This document shows positions 7,309 through 16,001 of a stretch of 36,561 nucleotides of DNA, piece by piece; the stretch's first letter is position 1; every line of letters begins with the position of its first letter. The notes below the pieces were generated by a model that was not told the DNA's origin, did not search any database, and saw nothing but the letters and a program-made list of their open reading frames with translations. The position numbers and the translations under genes are program-made. The stretch comes from Fastidiosipila sp. (lineage in GTDB: Bacteria; Bacillota; Clostridia; Saccharofermentanales; DTU023), in assembly GCA_012837885.1 (NCBI GenBank), contig DUQI01000020.1, forward strand, positions 1 through 36,561, given 5' to 3'.

Positions 7309-7869
7309 TTAGACATCAATAATCTCGGGCACCCGCCCGATCTCCGGCAACACTTTCTCCAACAGATCGCGTGTGGCGAGCGTCAGGTAGCCGGTATTCG
7401 TGCCGTCCGTACAGCCGTAGTCCGTAGTCGTCAAAATGGCCCGATCGAGGGCGAGACGAACCTTTGCCGCCGCATCGTGCAGAAGGCAAAAGACCGACGT
7501 GTCGCCGATCTCGGTCCCTAACAACGAATGCAAGTCTTCGGCAGAGGCAAACGACAAACGGGAAACGCCGAGCGCTTTTGACACGATCGACGTGCGAAAC
7601 GGTTTGTCTCCCGGTGTGACAAACAAGACGTAGGACGATTTATTTCGGTTACAAAGAAACAGCGTCTTGACGATCTTTGTGTCGAGTGCCCGATCGATCG
7701 CCAGGCAGTCATCCATCGTGACCGCCACATCCGTATCGACCCGCCGATAGGAAACGGCGAGCCGTTCGAGCAACCGGTACGTCTTTGCCTGCAGGCATGA
7801 TTTGTACGTCACCGGAGGCGTCGTAAAGATCCGGCTTACCCGGATCGTGTTATGTAGTGAGTCGGTCAT
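7309..7869 (-). CDS. YbaK/ProX-type prolyl-tRNA editing deacylase
   Basis: The 186-residue protein has a YbaK/aminoacyl-tRNA deacylase domain like the stand-alone editing factors ProX/PrdX, which hydrolyse Ala-tRNA(Pro) made by mistake. The signs are KTLFLCNRNKSSYVLFVTPGDKPFRT (with the substrate-binding lysines), SKALGVSRLSFASAEDLHSLLGTEIGD and the late GCTDGTNTGYLTLATRDLLEKVLP segment. The last matches the GTTTGY-type motif of this family. Specificity for proline tRNA is inferred from family resemblance. The ATG abuts the TAA of the CofE-like gene directly (TAAATG), so the two are co-transcribed, and it is the last gene of the AddAB operon. Confidence 0.85.
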   Translation of the reverse strand: MTDSLHNTIRVSRIFTTPPVTYKSCLQAKTYRLLERLAVSYRRVDTDVAVTMDDCLAIDRALDTKIVKTLFLCNRNKSSYVLFVTPGDKPFRTSIVSKALGVSRLSFASAEDLHSLLGTEIGDTSVFCLLHDAAAKVRLALDRAILTTTDYGCTDGTNTGYLTLATRDLLEKVLPEIGRVPEIIDV

Positions 7870-9072
7870 TTAGTCGGCGTTAAACCCACTGGCCAATGAA
7901 TCAAAATAGCCCTGGATCAAGACGACGGGGGTGCCCTTGTCACCACTTCCCGAAACCAGATCGGCGAGTGAGCCGAGCAGGTCGGTCAAGCGGCGCGGCG
8001 TCGTACCGAGCGCATCGCCTTCTTTCGCTTCATGTGAATCTTTCTCTCGAATATAGTCGACCATGGCACGCTGCAGTTCGTCGCCTGAAAGATCGGCAAA
8101 CAAGGTGTCGGCCAGGTATTTCAGCTTCACCTCCGAAGGTACCCCTTCGAGCCCCTCTGTATAGGCCGGTGAGACGACCGGATCGGCGAGTTCCCAGATC
8201 TTACCGGCCGGATCTTTAAAGGCACCGTCGCCGTAGATCATGACTTCAATCGCTTTGCCCGTCGCCTCTTTCAGGCTGGCCTGCACTTCGCGTACGACTT
8301 TATGCGGCTCACGCGGAAAGAGTTTCACGCGTTCGGCATCGGCCGTATTCGATCCGAGCAGACCGAACGCTTCGTTCCAGCCGCTGCCATCGACCGGAGC
8401 GACCAAGAGGTCGGCCAGAGACAGCGCGATCTCGGCGCCGCCTTTTTTCAGAGCGCGCAGCGTTTTCTCACGCGTATGCACGTCGCAGGCGAGTACCTCT
8501 TTCGTGTACTTCAGCACCTCTTTCGGATCGTTGCCGAACCAGATATCGATCTCACAGCCTTCGGCCGTGACGAGTTCCCGGTAATAGCGGATATAGTCGA
8601 CACCGGTGAACGGGTGAAGATTCTCACCAAACGTCTCGTAAAATGCCGCTTCGCTCAGGACGTCGGTATATGGGTTGACACCTGAACCGTCGAAGCGCTC
8701 CGGTTCAACGATCGCATTGCCGACTTCATCGGTCGGATAGCTGAGCAAAAGCGTAATCTTCGAAAGGCCTCTGGCGATCCCCTTCAACACCATGGCAAAC
8801 CGGTTGCGGCTGGTGATCGGGAAAACGAGGCCGACATGCCCGGAGGGAAACTTTCGACCGGCTTCCGTTGCGATCTGATCGACACTCGCATAATTGCCCT
8901 GAGCCCGCGCCACGATCGCCTCTGTGATGGCGACGATATCGCGGTCGGCAAACGTCAATTGATCGTATTTGGCGGTCTCGAGCAGACTGTCGACGATCAG
9001 CGCGGCGAGATCATCGCCCTCACGAATAATCGGCATGCGAATGCCCCTTGCCACCGTCCCCGAATGTCTCAT
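7870..9072 (-). CDS. CofE-like protein (F420-0:glutamate ligase family)
   Basis: The 400-residue protein opens with SGTVARGIRMPIIREGDDLAALIVDSL, the N-terminal signature of the CofE / F420_ligase family (COG1478), followed by DRDIVAITEAIVARAQGNY. True CofE adds glutamates to coenzyme F420, but this protein is about 150 residues longer. It matches the long version found in Firmicutes that are not known to make F420. KAIEVMIYGDGAFKDPAGKIWELADPVVSPAYTEGL is a conserved feature of that version. The substrate is therefore unknown; a gamma-glutamyl ligase acting on another small molecule is a reasonable guess. A good AAGGAGAG ribosome binding site precedes the ATG, 21 bases after the addA stop. Confidence 0.85.
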   Translation of the reverse strand: MRHSGTVARGIRMPIIREGDDLAALIVDSLLETAKYDQLTFADRDIVAITEAIVARAQGNYASVDQIATEAGRKFPSGHVGLVFPITSRNRFAMVLKGIARGLSKITLLLSYPTDEVGNAIVEPERFDGSGVNPYTDVLSEAAFYETFGENLHPFTGVDYIRYYRELVTAEGCEIDIWFGNDPKEVLKYTKEVLACDVHTREKTLRALKKGGAEIALSLADLLVAPVDGSGWNEAFGLLGSNTADAERVKLFPREPHKVVREVQASLKEATGKAIEVMIYGDGAFKDPAGKIWELADPVVSPAYTEGLEGVPSEVKLKYLADTLFADLSGDELQRAMVDYIREKDSHEAKEGDALGTTPRRLTDLLGSLADLVSGSGDKGTPVVLIQGYFDSLASGFNAD

Positions 9073-9093
9073 GATTCTCTCCTTAAAAAGCGC

Positions 9094-12000
9094 TCAATCG
9101 AGCGTCAGCTGGACGCCTTGACGGATCGCCCAGATCTGTTTCCAGTGTACATCGTTTCCGATCGCCTTTTCAATTGCCGCCGCATAATAGTCGAGCTGCA
9201 CGCCGTAGCGTTCGGCGTAGAGCGCGGTCAGTGCCTCGACGGTATCCGCCCGCAGCTGATCCGATTTAAAATCGACCAGACCGGCTTTTCCATCGGCCGT
9301 CTGATACCACAGATCGATGATCCCCTGCACCAAGGTGATCTCATCCGGCAAGCCTGGTGTCGGCACCGCGAGCGTAAACGGCATCTCGCGATAGATTCGC
9401 GTACCGTCTGCCAGCAGGCGGTCGGCCAGCTCCGATTCGGCATAGGCCAGTACCTCTTGATAAAACGGGCGGACGAGTGAGCGATCGTCGGCGCTCAATT
9501 GCCGGGATCCGACCATCTCGTCAAGCAGGCGATCGTACGTCCATTCCGTCGGCTGTTGCCTAAGCGCCTTCAGGTCGAGAAACTGAAAGACGGTGTGCAG
9601 CGCCGTACCGAGGTGTTTGGCTTCATCGCGTCTGAGGGCATCCGGCCGGTTCACCAAAAATGCCATATCGATCTGTTCCGTCGGCTGCTCGATCTCTTTG
9701 TCGAAGGCGGCTTCTTCCAGAAGAACACTGTCCATCTGCCTTTTTAATTCGGACACCGTCAACTTCGACGGCGCCACGGCCGAGGCCTCGTTCGGTACGG
9801 TCGGATCGAGCAGTGCGGCAATCCGTTCTACCTTTGCAGGATCGGGCTGCTCCAGAACGCGTTCCGGCGATGTCGGTAGGTCGTCCGTAGCGATCTCGAT
9901 CGGCTGCCCGACGGCCTGAACCAGATGGACGCTGCCTGCGGTAGCCTCTTTCTCACCAGCGAGCCATGCATCGACTGCTGACCTGTATTTTTGTCTCAGG
10001 GCACCGATCAGCAAGGTGGCGAACGTCGACGCACGTTGCTGTCGCTCGAAACTGACCGTGAACGGATCGAGGTCGGTGAAGAGCGCTTCGGCCTGGATTC
10101 TCACTTTTTCCAATTCCTGCGCACAGCCGAACATAAACAATTGATCCTTCGCTCTCGTCAGCGCTACGTAGAGGAGCCTCAGTTCCTCCTGCATCTGGCC
10201 CGCCAGATGGTCCTCAATATGATAGTGGTGCCTCAGATTCTTGTAGGTCCGACCGCTCGCCTCGTCGACAAAATCGGTCGTAACGCCGTGCGACTCCGAG
10301 ATAGCGAAACGCTCGGAGCGACCGCGGTTCAGACGCTGACTCAAACCGACGACGAAGACGACCGGGAATTCGAGTCCTTTCGACGTATGCATCGTCATCA
10401 CGCGCACGGCATGTCGGTCCGGCGCATCCTGACCGAAATCATGCATCGTCGCTTTGCGCCGTTTCATCTCCCCGATCACGGACAAAAGCGCGCGCAGATC
10501 GGCCGGTTCGGCAGCGCGGAGCCAGGCTGAGAAACGGTCGAGGTAGGAGACGCGCGACGGTCCGAACGGCAGCGTCGCGACATACGTTCTAAGTCGGCTT
10601 TCATCTATTATCCGAAGTAAAAGATCGTGTACACTCAGCCGGTCGGCGAGGCGTCGCCAGCCTTCGATCTGATCGAGAAAGCGTTTCACTTTCTGACCGA
10701 GCCGATCGTCTAATTCTGCTCTCGCATACACGGATTCATGAAAGGTCAGCGACTCCTCGGCATCATTTCTGATACTGAGCAGTTCAGACTCGTCGAACGG
10801 CGTACCGGCCAGAGCCGAGAGCATGACCGAGGCCAGCGGTATATCCTGATTGCCGTTAATCAACAGTTCAAACAAACGCTCGAGTAGTGACAGTTCAGCT
10901 GTATTGAACAGCGCTTCGTTGTCGGCACCGAAGACCGGCACACCGGCCGCCTTCAGGGCGCGGAAATAGTGTGCGCAGATCGTGTGGTTGCGCGCCAGCA
11001 CGACGATGTCACCCGGCGCTCTGCCTGAAGCGATCAGCTGCCGGATCTGTCTTACAGCGGCAAACGCTTCGAAATCGAGCGCACTGAACTCTGCGCTCAG
11101 CGCGTCGGGATCGACGTCTTCTTCGCCGTCATCGACTGTGTTCTCCGGTGCATTACTGACGACGAGGGTGAAGGTCACGGCCTTATCTTCCGATTCATCC
11201 GTCCGTCCCGGATTCAACCAGTGTGTCGTGTCGTAGACGATCTCGCCGGCGGCGTCTTGCATCAGGACGGAGAACATGTCATTCACCGACTCCAGAACAG
11301 CGGCACGACTGCGGTAGTTCGTGTTCAAAAGCAACAGATCCCCGGTCTTCTCTGCCGTCAGCGGTTCATCCGGACGGACGAGACGATACTGGCCGGAGCG
11401 GGCCAGAAACAATCCCGGATTGGCGTGTCGGAAGCGATAGATGCTCTGCTTGACGTCGCCGACCATGAAGGTGCAGCCGAGCGCCAGTTTCTCGATCACG
11501 GCTTCCTGAATACTCGAGGTGTCCTGATATTCGTCGAGATAGACTTCCTTATAACGTACCGCGAGTGCCGAACAGACGTCGGGACGGCCGAGCAGACGCA
11601 GCGCATAATGCTCGAAATCGGAGAAATCGACACTGTTTTGCCGCAGTTTAAGCGCCCGGTAGCGGCGGTCGACGAGAAGCGCCGTCTCGAGGAGGCGTAA
11701 AAGGAGCGGACGCGCCTTCTCTTCATCGAGCATCTGATCGGCGCGCGTTCTGACAAACACGTATTCAAGACCTTGTCCGTACTCCCTGAGCAGGGTCGCG
11801 CCTTTAAACTTGCCGCCGATCAGATGCAGCAAAGGCACGATATGCGGTGTTACCAACTCGAAAAATGACTGTTGCAACGGACCGTTCTTCGCATCAAAGC
11901 GTCTCGTCGGCAGCGTCAGTTCGGTCAGTCGCTGACCGATCTCCAATACATCATCCCACCAGGCGTCGTTTGCCGGATCGAGTGCCGTCAGCAAATCGGG

Positions 12001-12927
12001 CAGGACGGCTGCCGCCCGTTCCAACGGTTCGACGATCGCCGCGACCGTCTTGGCCGCTTTCGGTTCGCGCGCGAGATCCATATACGGATGGTGCAAGACT
12101 TCGACGATATCGCGGACGGCGCCCGAGGCGAGCGCTTCGACCGTCTGACGAAGCGCCTTTATATGCGCTTGCTGGTTAAAGTCCGCGGTTGTCAATCGTT
12201 TCGAAAAAACGCCCCTCAGCCAGTTTTCATAATCGGGCAGACTGCGTAGCTGCGTGACAATGCCGCCCAAAATCTCAATCAGGCGATCATCACTGTAGCC
12301 CGGTGCATAGGCGGCCGTCATCTCGAGAAACGACTTCAGCCAGGATGCGCGGCTGACCGGTTCGGCGAGCGTGAAGAGCTCTGTCTCTGCCGTCACGTAA
12401 GGACATGAGGAAGGGACCGGTTTATCACTGTCTTCCAGGACTCCACGCGTCTGCATACTCGCCAGAATATAGAGATCTTCGAGTGTCTTGGTGGTCGCTT
12501 CGACCAGTATGCCGGCCGCCTGATCCGGATCGAGCACACGGTACCCCGGTTCCAGAAACAAGGCACCGTCATCGTCGACGAGATCACTGACAAATTCCGC
12601 GACGAGACGGTTACAAAAGGCGTGTATCGTCGAGATCGATGCGTCCGGCAAAGCATCGAGCAAAGACTGATAATGTGGCTTCTCCGCTTCCGGCGCCTCG
12701 GCGATCGAGCGGTTGAGCCTCTTTTCGATGCGTTCTTTCATCTGCGTAGCCGCTTTTTCCGAGAACGTCATGACCAAAAGTTCACTAGGGCTTACGAACC
12801 CTTCTCTCAAGCGTTCATAGATGCGCTCGGTCATCACGGTCGTCTTACCGGCGCCGGCTGTCGCCGAGACGAGCATATGCTTCGCGTCATGTCGGATCGT
12901 CAGGTGTTGTTCTTTCGAAAACTTCAT
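9094..12927 (-). CDS. addA: ATP-dependent helicase/nuclease subunit AddA
   Basis: AddA is the motor and one of two nucleases of the AddAB complex, which processes double-strand breaks for RecA loading. The start was set at 12927 (MKFSKEQHL) because this ATG overlaps the addB stop by four bases (ATGA) and gives 1277 residues, the family norm. Seen in order are Walker A SATAGAGKTT (21-30), the UvrD-type Walker B region YLDEYQDTSS at about 460 followed by MVGDVKQSIYRFRHANP, the late helicase motif VRVMTMHTSKGLEFPVVFVVG, LRLLYVALTRAKD, and a C-terminal PD-(D/E)XK nuclease with IDLWYQTADGKAGLVDFKSD at about 1210-1225. All catalytic motifs look intact. It is the third gene of its operon. Confidence 0.97.
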   Translation of the reverse strand: MKFSKEQHLTIRHDAKHMLVSATAGAGKTTVMTERIYERLREGFVSPSELLVMTFSEKAATQMKERIEKRLNRSIAEAPEAEKPHYQSLLDALPDASISTIHAFCNRLVAEFVSDLVDDDGALFLEPGYRVLDPDQAAGILVEATTKTLEDLYILASMQTRGVLEDSDKPVPSSCPYVTAETELFTLAEPVSRASWLKSFLEMTAAYAPGYSDDRLIEILGGIVTQLRSLPDYENWLRGVFSKRLTTADFNQQAHIKALRQTVEALASGAVRDIVEVLHHPYMDLAREPKAAKTVAAIVEPLERAAAVLPDLLTALDPANDAWWDDVLEIGQRLTELTLPTRRFDAKNGPLQQSFFELVTPHIVPLLHLIGGKFKGATLLREYGQGLEYVFVRTRADQMLDEEKARPLLLRLLETALLVDRRYRALKLRQNSVDFSDFEHYALRLLGRPDVCSALAVRYKEVYLDEYQDTSSIQEAVIEKLALGCTFMVGDVKQSIYRFRHANPGLFLARSGQYRLVRPDEPLTAEKTGDLLLLNTNYRSRAAVLESVNDMFSVLMQDAAGEIVYDTTHWLNPGRTDESEDKAVTFTLVVSNAPENTVDDGEEDVDPDALSAEFSALDFEAFAAVRQIRQLIASGRAPGDIVVLARNHTICAHYFRALKAAGVPVFGADNEALFNTAELSLLERLFELLINGNQDIPLASVMLSALAGTPFDESELLSIRNDAEESLTFHESVYARAELDDRLGQKVKRFLDQIEGWRRLADRLSVHDLLLRIIDESRLRTYVATLPFGPSRVSYLDRFSAWLRAAEPADLRALLSVIGEMKRRKATMHDFGQDAPDRHAVRVMTMHTSKGLEFPVVFVVGLSQRLNRGRSERFAISESHGVTTDFVDEASGRTYKNLRHHYHIEDHLAGQMQEELRLLYVALTRAKDQLFMFGCAQELEKVRIQAEALFTDLDPFTVSFERQQRASTFATLLIGALRQKYRSAVDAWLAGEKEATAGSVHLVQAVGQPIEIATDDLPTSPERVLEQPDPAKVERIAALLDPTVPNEASAVAPSKLTVSELKRQMDSVLLEEAAFDKEIEQPTEQIDMAFLVNRPDALRRDEAKHLGTALHTVFQFLDLKALRQQPTEWTYDRLLDEMVGSRQLSADDRSLVRPFYQEVLAYAESELADRLLADGTRIYREMPFTLAVPTPGLPDEITLVQGIIDLWYQTADGKAGLVDFKSDQLRADTVEALTALYAERYGVQLDYYAAAIEKAIGNDVHWKQIWAIRQGVQLTLD

Positions 12928-15900
12928 GGCTTTCCCTGCTCCATGGCACGCGCGATTCTGCCGGTCAGCGGATCGAGCCTGCAGGCAACGCGGTATGCAC
13001 AAAAGCGACAAGGCTCGCTATTATTGCGCGGCACATAAGGCATCGCTGACACCTCACCCGATTCGATCGCCTGAAGCGTTTCTGCGGCGATTTCGATCGC
13101 GCGCTCGGCCATCGCTTCGTCTCTTTGCATCTCCTTGGCGACATGTTTCAGATGCGCATCGGGATCCGAAACCGGCGGCGCAAAGCCGCTGTCTCGCTCG
13201 TAGGGTTGCAGCGTCTGATAGTAAAAGCCGCTGACCCGATGCGCCGGATCGAGCTTTTGCCAGGCGTTTTGATAGAAAGGCAACTGGATATCGACACCGG
13301 CTTCAAAGTCAGCCGGTCGGAACGCGTGCGTTCCGCGTTTGTAATCGATCAGGACGTCGCTGCCGTCGGGATAGCGGTCGATACGGTCGATCACCCCGCT
13401 GAAACGATACTCATGATCTCCGACGTTCACGCTGACGGCTTCCGGCGAGTCCTTCGTGAACCGGTATTCGAGCGCCACGGGGCGCGCGCCGTCTTCGACA
13501 TAGAGTGTCCTGATACGTTCCAAGTTTTCTCGGATGGCGGGCGACAAGCGCGAGACGACGCGTACATCATTTCCGGGAAATGCGAGCGAGCGCGCACGGC
13601 CTTCTACCATCATCTTCGCTTCGATCGCCTGCTGTCCGCCTCGTTCCAGCGCGTCCAGCCAGTCGTCTATGGCCTTGGCGCGTTTTTCTTCCGGCGTCGT
13701 CTCCAATATATTCAGCAACATCTCGACACTGGCGTGGAGGACATTATGCAAAAAACTGCCCTGCACGGCGGCGTCGGGAACGCCGATATCTCTTTCTTCA
13801 AGTCCGAGCAGAGCCGAGGCATAAAACTGGTACGGACAGCGGTTGAAAAGCTGCAGCAGGCTGACGCTCGCGACAAAACGTCTGGCCAAGGCTTTTTCCA
13901 GGATCTCGGGATCGAGTATGGCCGTTTCGGCCGCCGTGAAATGCGCCGTCATCGCTTCATCAGTGACCTCATGTCCCGCCGCTCGAAACGCCTGAAGCCA
14001 GAGTTTCACGGCAGCAGATTGGCGCGCCTCGGCCGTCAGCCGCGGCAGACGACGCCTGATCTCCTCCGGATGATTCCAGTGCATCCCCGGCACCTGCTCT
14101 TCGAGTACAAACGTCTGCCAGCCTTTCTCCTCGAGACCTGCCGGTAGCGGGGCATCCTTCCCTTCCGGGCAAATAAAGTAGAGGGAGAGTGACGGTAACG
14201 TGCGAACTTTCCGGTCGATCGCCGCTCCCGACAACCGATGATCGTCGCTGCCGTTTGGAAAACCGCTGACCAGATCGGCCAGATGCTTACGCTCTTCCAC
14301 GGTCAGGAAGGTCGCACCGGTATCTTTCAGCGGATACGTCCCCGCCACGACACCGGTGACAAACAACACACGACTCGGGTAATGCACGATCTGTCTGAGC
14401 GGCGCGACCCGCACCCTGTCGATACCGACCGGGATCTGCTTCACTTCCAACTGGAAAATCGACTCGCTCAGAAGGCTGCAAAAATGCGCCTGCGATATAC
14501 GCTCGTCACCGAGTATCTCGGCCGCCTCCGCAAGCTTTTCCTGCCATTCGTTGACCGACCTGGCCATCGCCGTCGCCTGCAACGTGTAATCATCGGCAAA
14601 GTCACGTGCGATGTCGGCTTCAATGCGATCGAAGAGGTCCGGTTGTCCGCGCAGAAATTCCTGCAGCAACATTACTTTCGCCGCACCGCTTCTCGCTTCA
14701 CGTAAAGCGGCACCGAGCGCATCGACGGCTCTAAGCAGCGGCAGACAAGCGGCGATGGCCGCCTGATCCCTCTCGTCGTCCGGTAGGCGCGTCGTATCGA
14801 GTAGCCCACTAAGCCGTTTGATACCGCGCGACAGACAGAAGTTTTCGACCCGGTCCGTCAGCGCCCGCTCAATGCCGGACAGCGGATTAGAAAGCAGGCG
14901 CATCACCTGATCGAGATCGTCCTGCCTCTGGCTGATCTTCAGTACGGCATCCATCAGGCGGGCAAATGGCGTCCATTTGACGGAGCTCGCTTCATCGATG
15001 AAGGCCGGTACATCGAAGGCCCGCAAGGTGTCGGCAAGAATCCGGCTCGATTCCGGATCGGCGAGTCCGACGGCGATATCGCGCCGCTTAAGATCGGTCT
15101 CGGTCAGGAGCCTTCGAATCTCACCGGCGACAAAGCGAGCCTCGTCTTCGACTGAAGAAGCGTATACGAGATACTTATGCTGCGGCGGCATGGGTGACGC
15201 CGTCCGAAGCGGCCTGATCTCGGCTGCGAGTTGACCCGCCAGACGCTCCAAGGAGCGCGCCGCATGTAGGTAGGAGGCGCCCTGTCCGGCCGGAAGCAGC
15301 ACGGTCAACTGCGCGACACGCGCGTTCAGCGCACTGAGAATCGATATTTCGGTCGCGGAAAACGGTGTCAGTTCACCGAATCCGGCGACATAAACGGATG
15401 TGTGTGAAAGGAAATCGAGATGTCGGTTCTGCTCGTTTTGCAAAAGCTCGATAAGACGTTGGCTGTCGGTCGCCGCATCGACGAATCCTTCGTTTCGCCT
15501 CGCGTCTTCGACCATCGTCCAGAGCGTCGCGAGATCTTCAAAGCGCGCCCTGGCTCTCGGTTCCTTCTCGCTTGCGGCGGCATCGAGCAACGCCTTTTCA
15601 TCGACCATGAAGCGGGAGAATTCTTCCCACAGCGCCGACAGTTGAAACGCGAATCCCGGTTTTTGGCGCAGCCGGTCGAAACGGTTGAAACGTGCTTTAC
15701 CGGTGAGCAACAGCCGGCCGATCAGGACGGCGCGGCCGGTCGCCGAGAGACGCTTCACACCGAGACCGCCGGCTTCGGCAAAAAGACGAAAGGCGAGGCG
15801 CTTAAATGACAGCACCTCGGCCATCAAAAGGCCGCCGGAAGCATCGCGCTCGAGATAACGGCGCTCGACATCGGCTTTCGACGATTCCGGTACGATCAAA

Positions 15901-16001
15901 AAGACGCGACGGTCAGGCCAGCGCTCAACACGCTCCGTGATCTCCGAGAGCGCGTGGTCGAGCAGTACCTGCTCCGATTCATGCGTTAAGATCGCGGCCA
16001 T
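12924..16001 (-). CDS. addB: AddB/RexB-type nuclease subunit
   Basis: This 1025-residue partner of AddA has the second PD-(D/E)XK nuclease (GVIDRIDRYPDGSDVLIDYKRG, near residues 870-890). The four cysteines of the Fe-S staple are present: one in FNRCPYQFY (C722) and three in CRFCAYRVAC (C998, C1001, C1007). The N-terminus reads MAAILTHESEQVLLDHAL, where Bacillus AddB has a GxxGxGKS P-loop. No P-loop is present, as in streptococcal RexB, so the subunit probably does not bind ATP. The central inactive helicase domain is otherwise recognisable (PLRQIVHYPSRVLFVTGVVAGTYP). The ATG shares one base with the TGA of the preceding oxidoreductase gene (TGATG), and the stop overlaps addA. Confidence 0.95.
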   Translation of the reverse strand: MAAILTHESEQVLLDHALSEITERVERWPDRRVFLIVPESSKADVERRYLERDASGGLLMAEVLSFKRLAFRLFAEAGGLGVKRLSATGRAVLIGRLLLTGKARFNRFDRLRQKPGFAFQLSALWEEFSRFMVDEKALLDAAASEKEPRARARFEDLATLWTMVEDARRNEGFVDAATDSQRLIELLQNEQNRHLDFLSHTSVYVAGFGELTPFSATEISILSALNARVAQLTVLLPAGQGASYLHAARSLERLAGQLAAEIRPLRTASPMPPQHKYLVYASSVEDEARFVAGEIRRLLTETDLKRRDIAVGLADPESSRILADTLRAFDVPAFIDEASSVKWTPFARLMDAVLKISQRQDDLDQVMRLLSNPLSGIERALTDRVENFCLSRGIKRLSGLLDTTRLPDDERDQAAIAACLPLLRAVDALGAALREARSGAAKVMLLQEFLRGQPDLFDRIEADIARDFADDYTLQATAMARSVNEWQEKLAEAAEILGDERISQAHFCSLLSESIFQLEVKQIPVGIDRVRVAPLRQIVHYPSRVLFVTGVVAGTYPLKDTGATFLTVEERKHLADLVSGFPNGSDDHRLSGAAIDRKVRTLPSLSLYFICPEGKDAPLPAGLEEKGWQTFVLEEQVPGMHWNHPEEIRRRLPRLTAEARQSAAVKLWLQAFRAAGHEVTDEAMTAHFTAAETAILDPEILEKALARRFVASVSLLQLFNRCPYQFYASALLGLEERDIGVPDAAVQGSFLHNVLHASVEMLLNILETTPEEKRAKAIDDWLDALERGGQQAIEAKMMVEGRARSLAFPGNDVRVVSRLSPAIRENLERIRTLYVEDGARPVALEYRFTKDSPEAVSVNVGDHEYRFSGVIDRIDRYPDGSDVLIDYKRGTHAFRPADFEAGVDIQLPFYQNAWQKLDPAHRVSGFYYQTLQPYERDSGFAPPVSDPDAHLKHVAKEMQRDEAMAERAIEIAAETLQAIESGEVSAMPYVPRNNSEPCRFCAYRVACRLDPLTGRIARAMEQGKP

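Noticed and set aside
13125-14147. 340-codon open frame opposite addB
   Set aside because: Shadow of addB, whose nuclease and Fe-S motifs are read on the other strand; no start signal.
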